A stretch of DNA of 64,000 nt from the NCBI RefSeq assembly GCF_021513155.1, contig NZ_CP090983.1:2264501-2328500 (forward strand), written 5' to 3'. Both the position numbers and the translations under genes were made by a program. The DNA is from Jeotgalibaca sp. MA1X17-3. GTDB lineage: Bacteria > Bacillota > Bacilli > Lactobacillales > Aerococcaceae. The notes beneath the pieces were generated by a model. The model worked only from the letters and a program-made list of their open reading frames with translations, was not told where the DNA came from and did no database searches. Of this stretch, positions 17,587 to 27,305 are shown one piece after another; the first letter of the stretch is position 1, and every line of letters begins with the position of its first letter.

Positions 17587-19713
17587 TTATTCATTAAAAG
17601 TTGTAAATGTTTTTCTTTCTTCACTTTTGAATAATTCTACATTATTCAAAATTAGTGAGGATCCTTGATATACAGCGTATTTAACCAGTTGATCCTGCTC
17701 TATTATAACAGAAACCCAGTTAGCATCTGATTGAATGCCATTATAGTTGATCTGTCCTGTTTCTGAATAGATGAAGGTCTCCACTTTTGAATCTTTTTCT
17801 ATTTCAACACCGATGTATCCTTCGCCTTTAATTTGTCTAACATTCAACAACTTATCGGTAAAGCTAGATTCAGGCTGTAAAATATTTATAAAGTGTACAT
17901 TTCCTCTTTTTTCTTTATTCTCTATACAAAGAGTTTTAAGGATTATTTCTCTGATATCATCTGGTCTTTGAGGAGTCATGATTTCACGTATAACCGTTTC
18001 TTCCACACGACACTCTAAATCTTCTGGTAAGACAGGATAAATATTTAAGGAACCTTTTCCATTCTGCATCTTATATACATCTGTACCCTTAATCTTCTCA
18101 GCATATTGTTCTGAATGTAGATGCCATGTGTATGTATGTTCTAAATCACTCTTCAGCTCATCTAACATAATGAAGTAGCCCATTTCACTATAAATTACAT
18201 TTCTTGCGTTGCGAGTTAATTTCATTTCAGGATAATATAATTTATTAGAATCAGCAACATAGTACGTATATCCACCTTCACTAACATAATCTTCTACCTT
18301 TGCGACTGCTTCTTTCGGAACATCTTTCCAAACATTATAGATTCCCTTACAATTCAAATCAAATAAAACAGGATCCTCTAATGTTCCTTCATCCCATATT
18401 TTTTCACCAACACAACCCGTGTCATCCACTGTAATCATATTATGAACCTTCGCTCTAGACGTTCTATGGAAGCCTTCATCCATTGCAAGCGTCGTATCAT
18501 ATCCCATTAATATAAAGCTGTTAAAATCAACATGATAGTGAGTTAAACTTCTGGTATTCCAGTCGTTTTCTTCATCCATTTCCCAAGACTTCTCCCACTG
18601 AATATTTCCACCTGGTGCACTTGATTTAATAGAAAAATGGATGGCATCTCTATCCCACGAAGAACGAATAACAGCCAAACCTAAATCGGGGAAAAATTTT
18701 GTTAATGGAAGAGTATCTGGATTTTCTTCTTTAATATCATCGTTATACCAAATATATTCTAAGAAAGCTTCCGGTAAAATACCTGGGAAAATCTTACTTT
18801 CATAGGCTTCTCTAAATAAAAACTTCTCTTTAACTAGGTTCCCAAGCCATTGTGCATGACCATTGTTGTACTCACTAGCAATCTTGTAAAAAGCTGAAAT
18901 GGAATTAGAACTTCTTCTATCATGTACATCGGAGAAATTAATATTTTCTTCCCAATTCGGTGCTGATTGATACAATCGATAATAGAACGTATTTTTTAAG
19001 AACGGTGATTTGAAATGATCAATACCTTCCTGTTCTTTTAGTAAATCTGCTCCTGCTAAGAAGAAATTCATGGCATATCTCCAATAACCTGTTCCTTCAT
19101 AGTTACTACCATCTTCTGGCAAGTACTCAAATACTTTTTCAAAGTTATCCTTAATCACTTCAATCCAGCGATTGGCTTCATCATATTCTGACTGTATCGC
19201 ATAAGCAGTTGTTAAGAGACCTGTATAGTTGATCCAGTTATGATTTTGCCAATAGTTAGTCGACCAACTATGCCCTCTGTTTTCTTCACCGTAATTGAAC
19301 ATTTTATTTCCTTGTAATATTAACTTATCTAGTACTTCTTGCTTCTCATCTGGCGTTAGAAATTCTCCAATCCAGTTATATGATAATCCATATCCAAAAA
19401 GTAACCAAGAGGCACTTAAATCTACGTCAACTAAAAATCCGTATCCCCAAACATCATAGCGACATCCCGTTAACAACCACCTCTTCGCTTCTTCTAAATA
19501 ATGTTCTTGTTTAGTTAATACGTACGCTAAACTTAAATTAGCTGCCGCCATTCCCATGTATGTAATACTAGTTGGTGGGTGTTCAATATGAGCCTCTTGA
19601 CTTAGATACGCATCACATTGTTCTAATAACCTTGTTAAATGTGAACTCCTAATTGTTGTTTTTTCTTCCCTCAATTGTTCTAGTCTATCGTTAATTAATA
19701 GATATTTTTTCAT
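17587..19713 (-). CDS. Heparinase II/III-like polysaccharide lyase family protein
   Basis: A 708-residue protein in the layout of heparinase II/III-type lyases: an N-terminal alpha/alpha toroid (about residues 1-330, with YWQNHNWINYTGL carrying the Asn/His region) followed by a large beta-sheet domain (THYHVDFNSFILMGYDTTLAMDEGFHRTSR). These enzymes cleave uronic-acid polysaccharides or oligosaccharides by beta-elimination. No signal peptide is present, so it should act in the cytoplasm on imported oligosaccharides, yet no transporter or uronate genes are adjacent. A good cre site 43 bp upstream indicates CcpA control. The exact substrate is unknown. The start ATG follows AGGAGGAATA. Confidence 0.8.
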   Translation of the reverse strand: MKKYLLINDRLEQLREEKTTIRSSHLTRLLEQCDAYLSQEAHIEHPPTSITYMGMAAANLSLAYVLTKQEHYLEEAKRWLLTGCRYDVWGYGFLVDVDLSASWLLFGYGLSYNWIGEFLTPDEKQEVLDKLILQGNKMFNYGEENRGHSWSTNYWQNHNWINYTGLLTTAYAIQSEYDEANRWIEVIKDNFEKVFEYLPEDGSNYEGTGYWRYAMNFFLAGADLLKEQEGIDHFKSPFLKNTFYYRLYQSAPNWEENINFSDVHDRRSSNSISAFYKIASEYNNGHAQWLGNLVKEKFLFREAYESKIFPGILPEAFLEYIWYNDDIKEENPDTLPLTKFFPDLGLAVIRSSWDRDAIHFSIKSSAPGGNIQWEKSWEMDEENDWNTRSLTHYHVDFNSFILMGYDTTLAMDEGFHRTSRAKVHNMITVDDTGCVGEKIWDEGTLEDPVLFDLNCKGIYNVWKDVPKEAVAKVEDYVSEGGYTYYVADSNKLYYPEMKLTRNARNVIYSEMGYFIMLDELKSDLEHTYTWHLHSEQYAEKIKGTDVYKMQNGKGSLNIYPVLPEDLECRVEETVIREIMTPQRPDDIREIILKTLCIENKEKRGNVHFINILQPESSFTDKLLNVRQIKGEGYIGVEIEKDSKVETFIYSETGQINYNGIQSDANWVSVIIEQDQLVKYAVYQGSSLILNNVELFKSEERKTFTTFNE

Positions 19714-19755
19714 TATATTCCTCCTAATTTTATAAAGAAATTACTCACTCTGAAT

Positions 19756-19769
19756 TGAAATCGTTTGCA
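19756..19769. promoter_or_regulatory. cre site (CcpA operator) upstream of the heparinase-like gene
   Basis: TGAAATCGTTTGCA matches the 14-base cre consensus TGWNANCGNTNWCA at all but one position. It implies carbon catabolite repression of the lyase gene. Confidence 0.75.
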
Positions 19770-19913
19770 TTTTTTCTTGAAATAGTTTTACACCTATACT
19801 TAACTAGCTATTACATTATAACATATATCTATATCTTATTTTTCTACATTCAATATTTGTATAAAAATGGACACATTTACTTTTTCCTTACTACCTATTC
19901 TTTCTACTAATCA

Positions 19914-19949
19914 AAATGGCCCTCTAATCTATTTGATAGAGGGCCATTC
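19914..19949 (-). terminator. Terminator of the NatAB-type operon
   Basis: AATGGCCCTCTA pairs with TAGAGGGCCATT around a short loop. The T run on the minus strand is short (ATTTTGATT), but the stem is strong and sits 11 bp past the permease stop codon. Confidence 0.75.
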
Positions 19950-19959
19950 AGATATTTTT

Positions 19960-21192
19960 CTATTGTTTTTTAAATGATTTTATAACTTCTTTTAATTTGA
20001 TTTTATTACCATAATTTAAAGAACCAAAACGATAAATATAGATTGATAACGCTGCAAAGAGTAGTACCGTTACAATCATAATCGCACTAGAAGCTAAAAC
20101 CGATAATAAAGGTACACTTGTTAGCATGTAGCGTATCGGCATGGTAAACAAAGAGACGAATGGTATAAAGGAAGTCACTTTGATAATCGTATTATCTGGC
20201 ATTTGCATAGCAAGAGTTGCTGCTAGATATGCAAAAACAAATAAGAAAGTAATTGGTGCAACCGCCGAACTCACATCTTCTACTTTGGAAACTAAACTTC
20301 CTAAAGAGGCATAAATAAAGAGATAAAGAATATACCCTAATACAGAGAATAAAATGTACACTAGTAATGTATCTACTGTCATAGACCCTTGAATCATTTC
20401 GATTAAAAAGTCAGGATAATTGGTTTGATTGAGCATGAAGCCAATGAATGCAGTTAAAATTAATGCAGATACTTGGAGAACTCCCATTGTACCCGCTGCT
20501 GCAACTTTGCCTAAGATTAACGTTTTTGGTTTTGTTGCAGTAATTAATAGCTCCATGGTTCTCGAGTCTTTTTCACGGGCTACCGAAGTTGCGACATTCG
20601 TTCCATATAATAAAATTAGCATATACATAATAAAGATCATCGCAAATGCAATCGCCATTCCAGAACCTGCATCCTTGCCCAGTGTTACGTTCTCATAATT
20701 GATTGGAGTATTCATGATTTCATAAACTTTGGCACTATCAATGCCTTCCTGTTCAAATAATCGTTGCTCGTTAGCAGATCGAAGTTGCTCTTCAAAAGTC
20801 ATCTGTTCAAAGGAATTTAACGAACGATCATAAGAAATGTAGGTGTAGTTATTATAATCATGAATCACAAATCCAGCTGTTACTTCTTCATCTAAAACAG
20901 CTTGTTTCAGATCCTCTTCATTAGAATATACTTCCCCGCCTAATAGAGAACTTAATTCTTCTTCCAATTCCGCATGATCATAAACTAAATGATATTCTTC
21001 CGATTCCATACTTACTTCTGTATCAACGGCTACTTCTGAATCTTCTCCGTCATCAAACCAAGCAATAAAACTCGGTACCGTTGTTAAAACTAGTATAATA
21101 GCAGCCATCACGATTGTTGTGATGATCATGTTCTTACTTTTTAACATTCCCATTAATTCAAATTTGAATACATTTTTAAATTGCTTCATCAT
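19960..21192 (-). CDS. ABC-2 type transporter permease, NatB-like
   Basis: A permease of 410 residues with the NatB topology: one N-terminal helix (about 20-40), a large extracytoplasmic domain (about 45-170) and five or six C-terminal helices. It contains VAREKDSRTMELLITATKPKTLILGK, the family's cytoplasmic coupling segment. ATG 21192 is preferred (AGGTAGGTGATC upstream); it overlaps the ATPase gene, so the two are translationally coupled. NatAB-type systems export sodium or drugs; the substrate here is unknown. Confidence 0.88.
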   Translation of the reverse strand: MMKQFKNVFKFELMGMLKSKNMIITTIVMAAIILVLTTVPSFIAWFDDGEDSEVAVDTEVSMESEEYHLVYDHAELEEELSSLLGGEVYSNEEDLKQAVLDEEVTAGFVIHDYNNYTYISYDRSLNSFEQMTFEEQLRSANEQRLFEQEGIDSAKVYEIMNTPINYENVTLGKDAGSGMAIAFAMIFIMYMLILLYGTNVATSVAREKDSRTMELLITATKPKTLILGKVAAAGTMGVLQVSALILTAFIGFMLNQTNYPDFLIEMIQGSMTVDTLLVYILFSVLGYILYLFIYASLGSLVSKVEDVSSAVAPITFLFVFAYLAATLAMQMPDNTIIKVTSFIPFVSLFTMPIRYMLTSVPLLSVLASSAIMIVTVLLFAALSIYIYRFGSLNYGNKIKLKEVIKSFKKQ

Positions 21193-22075
21193 GATCACCT
21201 ACCTTTTCTATAAAAATTTCTTGAAGAGTTGGTAAATAATCCATAAACATGGAAACTTCAATTCCTTTTTGGAGTAGGCTTTGAATAAACTCCGCTTTTG
21301 TTTCACCAGGTTTCAACTCTAAAATAATATCTTCTTTTTCAATGGTGTATAAATAATCCTTTAAAAAATCAATGTTCGAATGGTCCGCAAATCGCAAACG
21401 AAGTTTCCCCTCTCCCATTGTTTTTTTGATTTCATTTAGTGATCCTTCTAAAACAATTTCACCTGCATCAATTAACGCAATATCATCACAAAATGATTCA
21501 ACATAACTCATTTGGTGGGAAGAAAAAATAATAATTCGGTCTTCTCTTCTATAATTTGCGATTGCATCTTGAAATATTTTAGAGTTCACAGGATCCAACC
21601 CTGAAAAAGGTTCATCCAGAATGAGAATATCTGGCTCATTAATAAACGCTTGCGCTATTTGAACTTTTTGTTGATTTCCTTTTGAAAGAGTTTCTAATTT
21701 TTGGTTTAAATATTTCTCAATACCAAACTCTTTACACCATGCATTCATGGAACGAATTGCATCTTCTTTTGTAGCACCTTTTAACTGGGCAAAATAAATG
21801 AGTTGTTCACTCACTTTAACTTTGGAATACATCCCTCTTTCTTCTGGGAGATAACCTATTTTGAAATCTGTTGGTTTAAATGACTTACCATCCATCGTTA
21901 TGGTCCCACTATCTGCTTTAAAAACATCCATTAGAATTCGAAATGATGTACTCTTTCCAGCACCATTTCTTCCTAAATATCCAAATATTTGCCCTGAGCG
22001 TACCGTCAAATCTATATCTTTTAAGACATGAAATTCATTGAATGACTTGTTTAATTTTTTTATTTCTAAAATCAT
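21176..22075 (-). CDS. ABC transporter ATP-binding protein, NatA-like
   Basis: A 299-residue ATPase with Walker A GRNGAGKST, signature LSKGNQQ in place of LSGGQ, Walker B ILILDEPFSGLDP and the H-loop SSHQM. The LSKGN form and a C-terminal extension of about 90 residues are typical of NatA-type exporter ATPases. It pairs with the overlapping permease gene. Cytoplasmic, bound to the membrane partner. Confidence 0.92.
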   Translation of the reverse strand: MILEIKKLNKSFNEFHVLKDIDLTVRSGQIFGYLGRNGAGKSTSFRILMDVFKADSGTITMDGKSFKPTDFKIGYLPEERGMYSKVKVSEQLIYFAQLKGATKEDAIRSMNAWCKEFGIEKYLNQKLETLSKGNQQKVQIAQAFINEPDILILDEPFSGLDPVNSKIFQDAIANYRREDRIIIFSSHQMSYVESFCDDIALIDAGEIVLEGSLNEIKKTMGEGKLRLRFADHSNIDFLKDYLYTIEKEDIILELKPGETKAEFIQSLLQKGIEVSMFMDYLPTLQEIFIEKVGDHDEAI

Positions 22076-22180
22076 TTTCCACTCCCCTTTCTTAATTTCA
22101 CACTTTATTCTTATGTAGAATTGGCTCTATTATAACGTAGTTTATTCTTTTTTACACATAAAAGAGGTCCTTTGTGAATT

Positions 22181-22927
22181 TCATCTTAAGTCTTTCGTTA
22201 CTTCCATAAAATCAGATAATTTTTCTACACCTACTCCTTCATAGTCGCCCTCGTCACTATAACGATAAGAAACATCTTTTCCTTCCGTAGTAGGATCTAG
22301 ATACCATTTTTTAAAAGAGGAGTGTACTTGATTGAGTTTTGTTTTTTCTATTATCATTTGTACGTTTTCTTTATTTACACCGGCACCTACACATAGTTCT
22401 ATTTGAGTTCCATATTCTTTCTCTAATTTTTCCAAAATATCAACACCTTGGTCAGCGGATTCTTTTTGCCCACTTGTTAATATCCGGTCAACGTTACAAG
22501 AAATAAGTGATTCAATAGCTTTAAAAGCATCAGGAGTTTGATCGAAAGCCCGATGGAAAATAGCTTCTACTTGGTTTTTATGACAAAAATCTACTAAGGC
22601 TTTCGTATTGGTCTCATCGATACTTCTATCCTCATTTAAAAAACCAAATACAATTCCATCTACACCATACTCCATTAGAATTTTTGCATCAGTAAACATG
22701 GTTTCTTTTTCATATTTATTATAGAAAAAACCACCAGCACGTGGACGAACCATAGCAACAATTGGAATTTGTACCTGTTTCTTTGCTTCAATTAACGTAG
22801 CAATGCTAGGTGTTAATCCCCCAAGATATAATCCACTATTTAGTTCAATCCGATTCGCTCCCGCTTGTTCAGCATATATACAATCCTGTACACTTCCACT
22901 ACATACTTCTACTATTACTGGTTTCAT
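22181..22927 (-). CDS. cutC: Copper homeostasis protein CutC
   Basis: A 248-residue TIM-barrel protein with the CutC signatures: EVCSGSVQDCIYAEQAGANRIEL at the N-terminus, VMVRPRAGGF-like AMVRPRAGGFFY, and FHRAFDQ. CutC has been linked to copper tolerance, although its biochemical role remains disputed. It follows the xylB terminator and precedes natA with about 100 bp between them, so it is probably its own unit. Confidence 0.93.
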   Translation of the reverse strand: MKPVIVEVCSGSVQDCIYAEQAGANRIELNSGLYLGGLTPSIATLIEAKKQVQIPIVAMVRPRAGGFFYNKYEKETMFTDAKILMEYGVDGIVFGFLNEDRSIDETNTKALVDFCHKNQVEAIFHRAFDQTPDAFKAIESLISCNVDRILTSGQKESADQGVDILEKLEKEYGTQIELCVGAGVNKENVQMIIEKTKLNQVHSSFKKWYLDPTTEGKDVSYRYSDEGDYEGVGVEKLSDFMEVTKDLR

Positions 22928-22956
22928 ACTGTTCTCCTCCTAGGATTAGATAAGAT

Positions 22957-23007
22957 AAACCCCCTTTATCATATCAGAGAATTTTCTCTGCTTACAATAA
23001 AGGGGGA
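22957..23007 (-). terminator. Terminator of the xylAB operon
   Basis: CCCCCTTTAT pairs with ATAAAGGGGG around an inner CAGAGAA/TTCTCTG stem. It lies about 20 bp past the xylB stop codon. Confidence 0.85.
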
Positions 23008-23025
23008 AATCTGTTTCTATTCTGT

Positions 23026-24516
23026 TCAATCACTTAACTCATGACTAATATCCTTTGTCGCTGCATATGCTTTTTGATAAATCGCATATATTTTTTTGTA
23101 TTTTTCTACATTTTCAGCAATAGGCTGTATTTCTTGTGCAGGTTTTACAAACGTAGCTACACAGTCTTTAGGATTTTTAAACCAACCTTCTCCAAGTGCA
23201 GCCAACATAACCGATCCCATTGCCGGCCCTTGTTCTGTCTGTAAGGTCAGAATGGTCGCATCAAAAATATCTGCTTGCATTTGTAGCCAATCTGGATTTT
23301 TTGAGCCTCCACCTACCGAAACAATTTTTTTGAAGGTCTTCCCCGCTTGTTTTTCCATTACTACTTGAGAATCCTTTAGAGAAAATGTAATTCCTTCTAA
23401 AACAGAACGGGTAAAGTGAGAACGATGATGTCCTGAATGGATTCCTAAGAAACTTCCTCTAATTTTACTATCGGTATGAGGAGTTCTCTCTCCAGAAATA
23501 TAAGGAGTAAATAATAACCCTTCTGAGCCCGGTTCAATCTGATTGATATCTTTCAAAAGAGTTTCAAAAGATTCATTTGGAGCAAACGTTTCTTTAAACC
23601 AAGACAAGCTATGCCCTGCTGCTAACGTTACTCCCATTGAGTAATAGGTATCCGGAAGAACATGATGGAAATAATGCAATTCTCCCTCATAATCTTTTTC
23701 AGCTTCTTGTTCATAAGTGAGAAATACTCCAGAAGTTCCAATACTAACCATACCTAATCCTTCGGAAATAATACCTGCCCCTAACGCTGCTGAGGCATTA
23801 TCTGCTCCTCCAGCATAAATGTTAATGGAATGTTTGAAACCAAATTGATCCTTTAGCTCTTTTTTTAAGGTCCCAATTTTTCCTGTCGACTCTACAAGCG
23901 GTGGACAAAAAGAAATTGGCAATTCAAAAGCTTCCAGAATTTCTTGACTCCACTTTTTGTGCGTACTATCTAATAAGAGTGTTCCAGAAGCATCCGAGTA
24001 ATCCATTTGTTTATTCCCTGTTAAACAAAACCCTAGATAATCTTTTGGTAATAAAAATAGATTTGCTTTTGAAAACAATTCAGGTTCTTGCTCTCTCACC
24101 CAAAGAATCTTAGGAAGCGTAAACCCTTCTAATGCCTTATTTTTAGTTATTGGAATTAATCGTTCCTTCAACATTTCCGTAATTTCTTGACACTGTTTGG
24201 TGGTACGCACGTCATTCCAAAGAATCGCATTGCGTACTACTTGATCTGCTTCATCCAATAAAACTAGACTATGCATTTGTCCAGAAAAACTAATTGCTTC
24301 TAGTTTTTGTTGTACATCAGGAACTTCTTCTACAATCTTTTCAAGTACTACTTTGGCTGCACGATACCACTCGTTGGGGTCTTGCTCACTATATCCAGGT
24401 TTGGGATGAAGAAGTGGATAGTCTTCTGAAGTTGAATAGACTATTTCTCCTTTTTCGTTAACAAGTAACCCTTTAAGAGAACTAGTCCCTAAATCTAAAC
24501 CTAGTACATACGCCAT
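23026..24516 (-). CDS. xylB: Xylulokinase
   Basis: XylB phosphorylates D-xylulose to xylulose-5-phosphate. The 496-residue protein belongs to the FGGY kinases: DLGTSSLKG at the N-terminus (ATP phosphate loop), FSGQMHS (substrate region), NDVRT, GGADNASAALGAG and GGGSKNPDWLQMQAD near the end. ATG 24516 is preferred over GTG 24519 because of the distance to GGAGG. It lies 25 bp after xylA in one operon, closed by a terminator. Confidence 0.96.
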   Translation of the reverse strand: MAYVLGLDLGTSSLKGLLVNEKGEIVYSTSEDYPLLHPKPGYSEQDPNEWYRAAKVVLEKIVEEVPDVQQKLEAISFSGQMHSLVLLDEADQVVRNAILWNDVRTTKQCQEITEMLKERLIPITKNKALEGFTLPKILWVREQEPELFSKANLFLLPKDYLGFCLTGNKQMDYSDASGTLLLDSTHKKWSQEILEAFELPISFCPPLVESTGKIGTLKKELKDQFGFKHSINIYAGGADNASAALGAGIISEGLGMVSIGTSGVFLTYEQEAEKDYEGELHYFHHVLPDTYYSMGVTLAAGHSLSWFKETFAPNESFETLLKDINQIEPGSEGLLFTPYISGERTPHTDSKIRGSFLGIHSGHHRSHFTRSVLEGITFSLKDSQVVMEKQAGKTFKKIVSVGGGSKNPDWLQMQADIFDATILTLQTEQGPAMGSVMLAALGEGWFKNPKDCVATFVKPAQEIQPIAENVEKYKKIYAIYQKAYAATKDISHELSD

Positions 24517-24541
24517 CACTCTACCTCCTACTATGATATTC

Positions 24542-25852
24542 TTAAACTAGATAATCATTTAATTTTGATTTGATATATTCGATATGTGAGGATTTGTTTT
24601 GAACATTCTTTTGTTTTAGTGCATATTCGGTTAATAACTTCAAATTTGTCTGATTACTTAGAATGTCAGCGCCAATTCCTTCTTGATAACTTGCATAGCG
24701 TTCTTCTTTAATTTTTTCGAAGAAGCGATCTTCTTTCAACTTAGCTGCAGCTTTCAGTCCTCTAGCAAATGTATCCATTCCAGCAATATGTGCTAAAACT
24801 AAATCTTCCATTTCAAAAGAAGTTCGGCGAACCTTTGCATCGAAGTTAATTCCACCCGGTGCAATTCCACCATTTTCCAATACTTCGTATATCGTTAGCA
24901 TCACGCTGTACAAATCAGTAGGGAACTCATCTGTATCCCATCCTAAAAGCATATCTCCTTGGTTGGCATCCAATGAACCTAATGCATCATAATTACGCGC
25001 TACTTGAATTTCATGCTCAAACGTGTGACCTGCTAACGTTGCATGGTTTGCTTCTAAGTTTAGTTTGAAACGATCTGTTAGATCATATTTTTGTAAGAAC
25101 GCCATACTTGTTGCTGCATCAAAATCATATTGATGTTTCATAGGCTCTTTTGGTTTAGGTTCCAGTAAGAAAACGAGATCTCCATGATCAATTTCATTAG
25201 AGTAATCAATCACCATCTTGTAAAGACGAGCAATATTTTCTTCCTCCAACTTCATATCGGTATTAATCAAACTTTCATATCCTTCACGACCGCCCCAGAA
25301 TACAAAATTCTCGCCACCTAATTTTTTACTAATGTCGATTCCTTTTTTAACTTGTGCTGCTGAAATGGCAAAAACATCTGCATTATTGGATGAGGCAGCT
25401 CCATTTACATACACAGGATTAGAGTGACGATCTGCTGTATTCCAAAGGAGTTTCACACCTGTTTCTTCCATTTTTTTTGCAATTAACTCGACGATTTCAT
25501 CTAAATTTTTAAAGAATTCTTCTAATGATTCCCCAAAAGGAGCTACATCCATGTCATGAAAACAAAAGTACTCTACTCCTAATTTTTCAAATAGTTCAAA
25601 GGATGCTTCTACACGGTTCTTTGCAGTCTTCATTGGATCATCTGTTAACCATGTACGTTGATTTACTCCTTGACCAAATGGATCTGCTCCATCATTAACA
25701 AACGTATGCCAATACGCTACTGAAAAACGTAAGTGATCTTTCATAGTTTTTCCAAGAACCATTTCCTCTGGATTGTAATAACGAAATGCAAATGGATTTT
25801 CAGTTTCTTTACCTTCAAATTTTATCTTTTCAATGGTTGGGAAGTAGGTCAT
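24542..25852 (-). CDS. xylA: Xylose isomerase
   Basis: XylA converts D-xylose to D-xylulose in the cytoplasm. The 436-residue protein has the class II length, the catalytic FCFHDMDVAP (His99, Asp100), the metal-binding LLEPKPKEPMKHQ, and NLEANHATLAGHTFEHE. The start follows AAGGAGAATATAT. It is the first gene of xylAB and is transcribed away from xylR. Its control region holds promoter, XylR operator and cre-like element, each listed separately. No xylose transporter gene is seen in the window. Confidence 0.97.
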   Translation of the reverse strand: MTYFPTIEKIKFEGKETENPFAFRYYNPEEMVLGKTMKDHLRFSVAYWHTFVNDGADPFGQGVNQRTWLTDDPMKTAKNRVEASFELFEKLGVEYFCFHDMDVAPFGESLEEFFKNLDEIVELIAKKMEETGVKLLWNTADRHSNPVYVNGAASSNNADVFAISAAQVKKGIDISKKLGGENFVFWGGREGYESLINTDMKLEEENIARLYKMVIDYSNEIDHGDLVFLLEPKPKEPMKHQYDFDAATSMAFLQKYDLTDRFKLNLEANHATLAGHTFEHEIQVARNYDALGSLDANQGDMLLGWDTDEFPTDLYSVMLTIYEVLENGGIAPGGINFDAKVRRTSFEMEDLVLAHIAGMDTFARGLKAAAKLKEDRFFEKIKEERYASYQEGIGADILSNQTNLKLLTEYALKQKNVQNKSSHIEYIKSKLNDYLV

Positions 25853-25870
25853 ATATATTCTCCTTTTTTG

Positions 25871-25895
25871 AGTTTGTTTGATGTGCTAACTAACT
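25871..25895. promoter_or_regulatory. XylR operator
   Basis: An inverted repeat, AGTTTGTT, nine bases, AACTAACT (seven of eight positions symmetric), resembles the Firmicute XylR operator core. It lies between the xylA -10 box and the start codon, where a repressor would block transcription. Confidence 0.75.
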
Positions 25896-25897
25896 CA

Positions 25898-25925
25898 ATT
25901 GTAGTAGGTTTATTCATTATGTCAA
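25898..25925 (-). promoter_or_regulatory. Promoter of xylAB
   Basis: On the minus strand a consensus TTGACA (25925-25920), 16-bp spacer and TACAAT (25903-25898). Confidence 0.82.
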
Positions 25926-25933
25926 GCGCTTTC
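25920..25933. promoter_or_regulatory. cre-like site overlapping the xylA -35 box
   Basis: The palindromic centre AAGCGCTT is that of a CcpA operator, and the site overlaps TTGACA. The outer bases deviate at two or three positions from the consensus. Catabolite repression of xylA is well known in related genera. Confidence 0.55.
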
Positions 25934-26035
25934 TTTTTCCTTTCTTTACTTTTACAAATTGGTTGTGCTATTTTTATAGTAGATTGTTTGCTGGATAAAC
26001 AAATTAAATATAAGACTACGAAAGGAGCCGATAGG

Positions 26036-27196
26036 ATGGTTACTGATAAATTTTCTATTCGAAAACAAAATGAGTTATTAATTTTGTCTACAATTATTCA
26101 TTCCCCTTGTATTTCAAGAGCTGATATCTCTCAAATAACTGGGTTAAACAAGGCTTCTACTTCCAATATTGTTAAAAAGCTTATTGAAGAGGAGTTAATT
26201 TTAGAAATAGGCGCTGGATCTAGTACATCTTCAGGAGGTAGAAAACCAATCCTATTAGAGTTGAATGCTCAAGCTGGATGTTCGCTAAGTATTGATTTGG
26301 GATCTGATTATATTACTAGTATCTTAACTGATTTAAATGGAACTATTTTAGTAGAAACAAAAGAATCTAGAATGATTCTTCATAAAGAGAATGTTGTCTC
26401 AAAAATTGAGCAGATTGTTAAAAAACTTGAAAAGCAGTATATTAATCGAACCTTTCAACTAGTAGGAATTACTCTTGCCATTCATGGTATTGTTAATCAA
26501 AATCAAATTGTTTTTACACCTTACTATGACTTGGATGAAATAGATTTAGTTCAGCTACTAGAAGAACGAATTTCAGTTCCTATCCAAATTGAAAATGAAG
26601 CAAATTTGAGTGCATGGGGAGAAGCTGCTTTTTCAGAATTTCGAAAAAATATTATTAGTGTTAGCATTCATAGTGGAATTGGAGCTGGCATTGTGATTAA
26701 TGGAGAGCTGTACCACGGGTATGCTGGGCAAGGCGGAGAAATCGGTCATATGATTATTTATCCAGAAGGAAAACCTTGTCCATGTGGTAATAGAGGGTGC
26801 ATGGAACAATATGCTTCTGAAAAAGCAATTTTAGAAGAGTATCGAAATCTATCCAATCATGCAACTGCTTCTTTGAAAGATTTAGCAAAAGGATACAGGA
26901 TGAATCATCAAATAGAAAGGGATGTTGTTCATCAAGCAGTTACTTATATTGCAATTGGTATGAACAATTTAATTGCTCATTTTGATCCTGAAATTATTCT
27001 TCTTAACAGTAACCTTTTTCGCGAGATGCCGTTTTTATTGGAATTAGTCCGCAAAAAAATGGTTAGTACCTTCTCTCGAAATGCTTTACTTGCGGTCTCT
27101 GAAATTGGTGAACAAGCTACTTTACTTGGAGGAACTGTTGTTAATTTACGAAAATTTTTCCATCTTCCTTTTTTATCTTTTCTTAAAAACACATGA
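26036..27196 (+). CDS. xylR: Xylose repressor XylR (ROK family)
   Basis: A 386-residue ROK-family repressor. The N-terminal 75 residues hold a winged helix (ISRADISQITGLNKASTSNIVKKLIEE). The rest is a sugar-kinase-like domain with GGEIGHM and the zinc-binding CPCGNRGCMEQYAS signature. The start is ATG 26036, just after AAAGGAGCCGATAGG; the open frame extends 101 codons further upstream into xylA but has no other start signal. It is divergent from xylA and probably represses it through the operator at 25871-25895, released by xylose. Confidence 0.94.
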   Translation: MVTDKFSIRKQNELLILSTIIHSPCISRADISQITGLNKASTSNIVKKLIEEELILEIGAGSSTSSGGRKPILLELNAQAGCSLSIDLGSDYITSILTDLNGTILVETKESRMILHKENVVSKIEQIVKKLEKQYINRTFQLVGITLAIHGIVNQNQIVFTPYYDLDEIDLVQLLEERISVPIQIENEANLSAWGEAAFSEFRKNIISVSIHSGIGAGIVINGELYHGYAGQGGEIGHMIIYPEGKPCPCGNRGCMEQYASEKAILEEYRNLSNHATASLKDLAKGYRMNHQIERDVVHQAVTYIAIGMNNLIAHFDPEIILLNSNLFREMPFLLELVRKKMVSTFSRNALLAVSEIGEQATLLGGTVVNLRKFFHLPFLSFLKNT

Positions 27197-27305
27197 TTTC
27201 TTTTCGTAAGCTCATTAGTTTTGAGTTCTTCATTATTGTGATATACTTACTAGAAATTAGCACCATCATGTCGATTGTGTAAATGAAGGGAATGGATTTA
27301 TAAAC

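Noticed and set aside
25733..26035. 101-codon N-terminal extension of XylR
   Set aside because: It runs antisense through xylA and its control region, and a good ribosome binding site marks ATG 26036.
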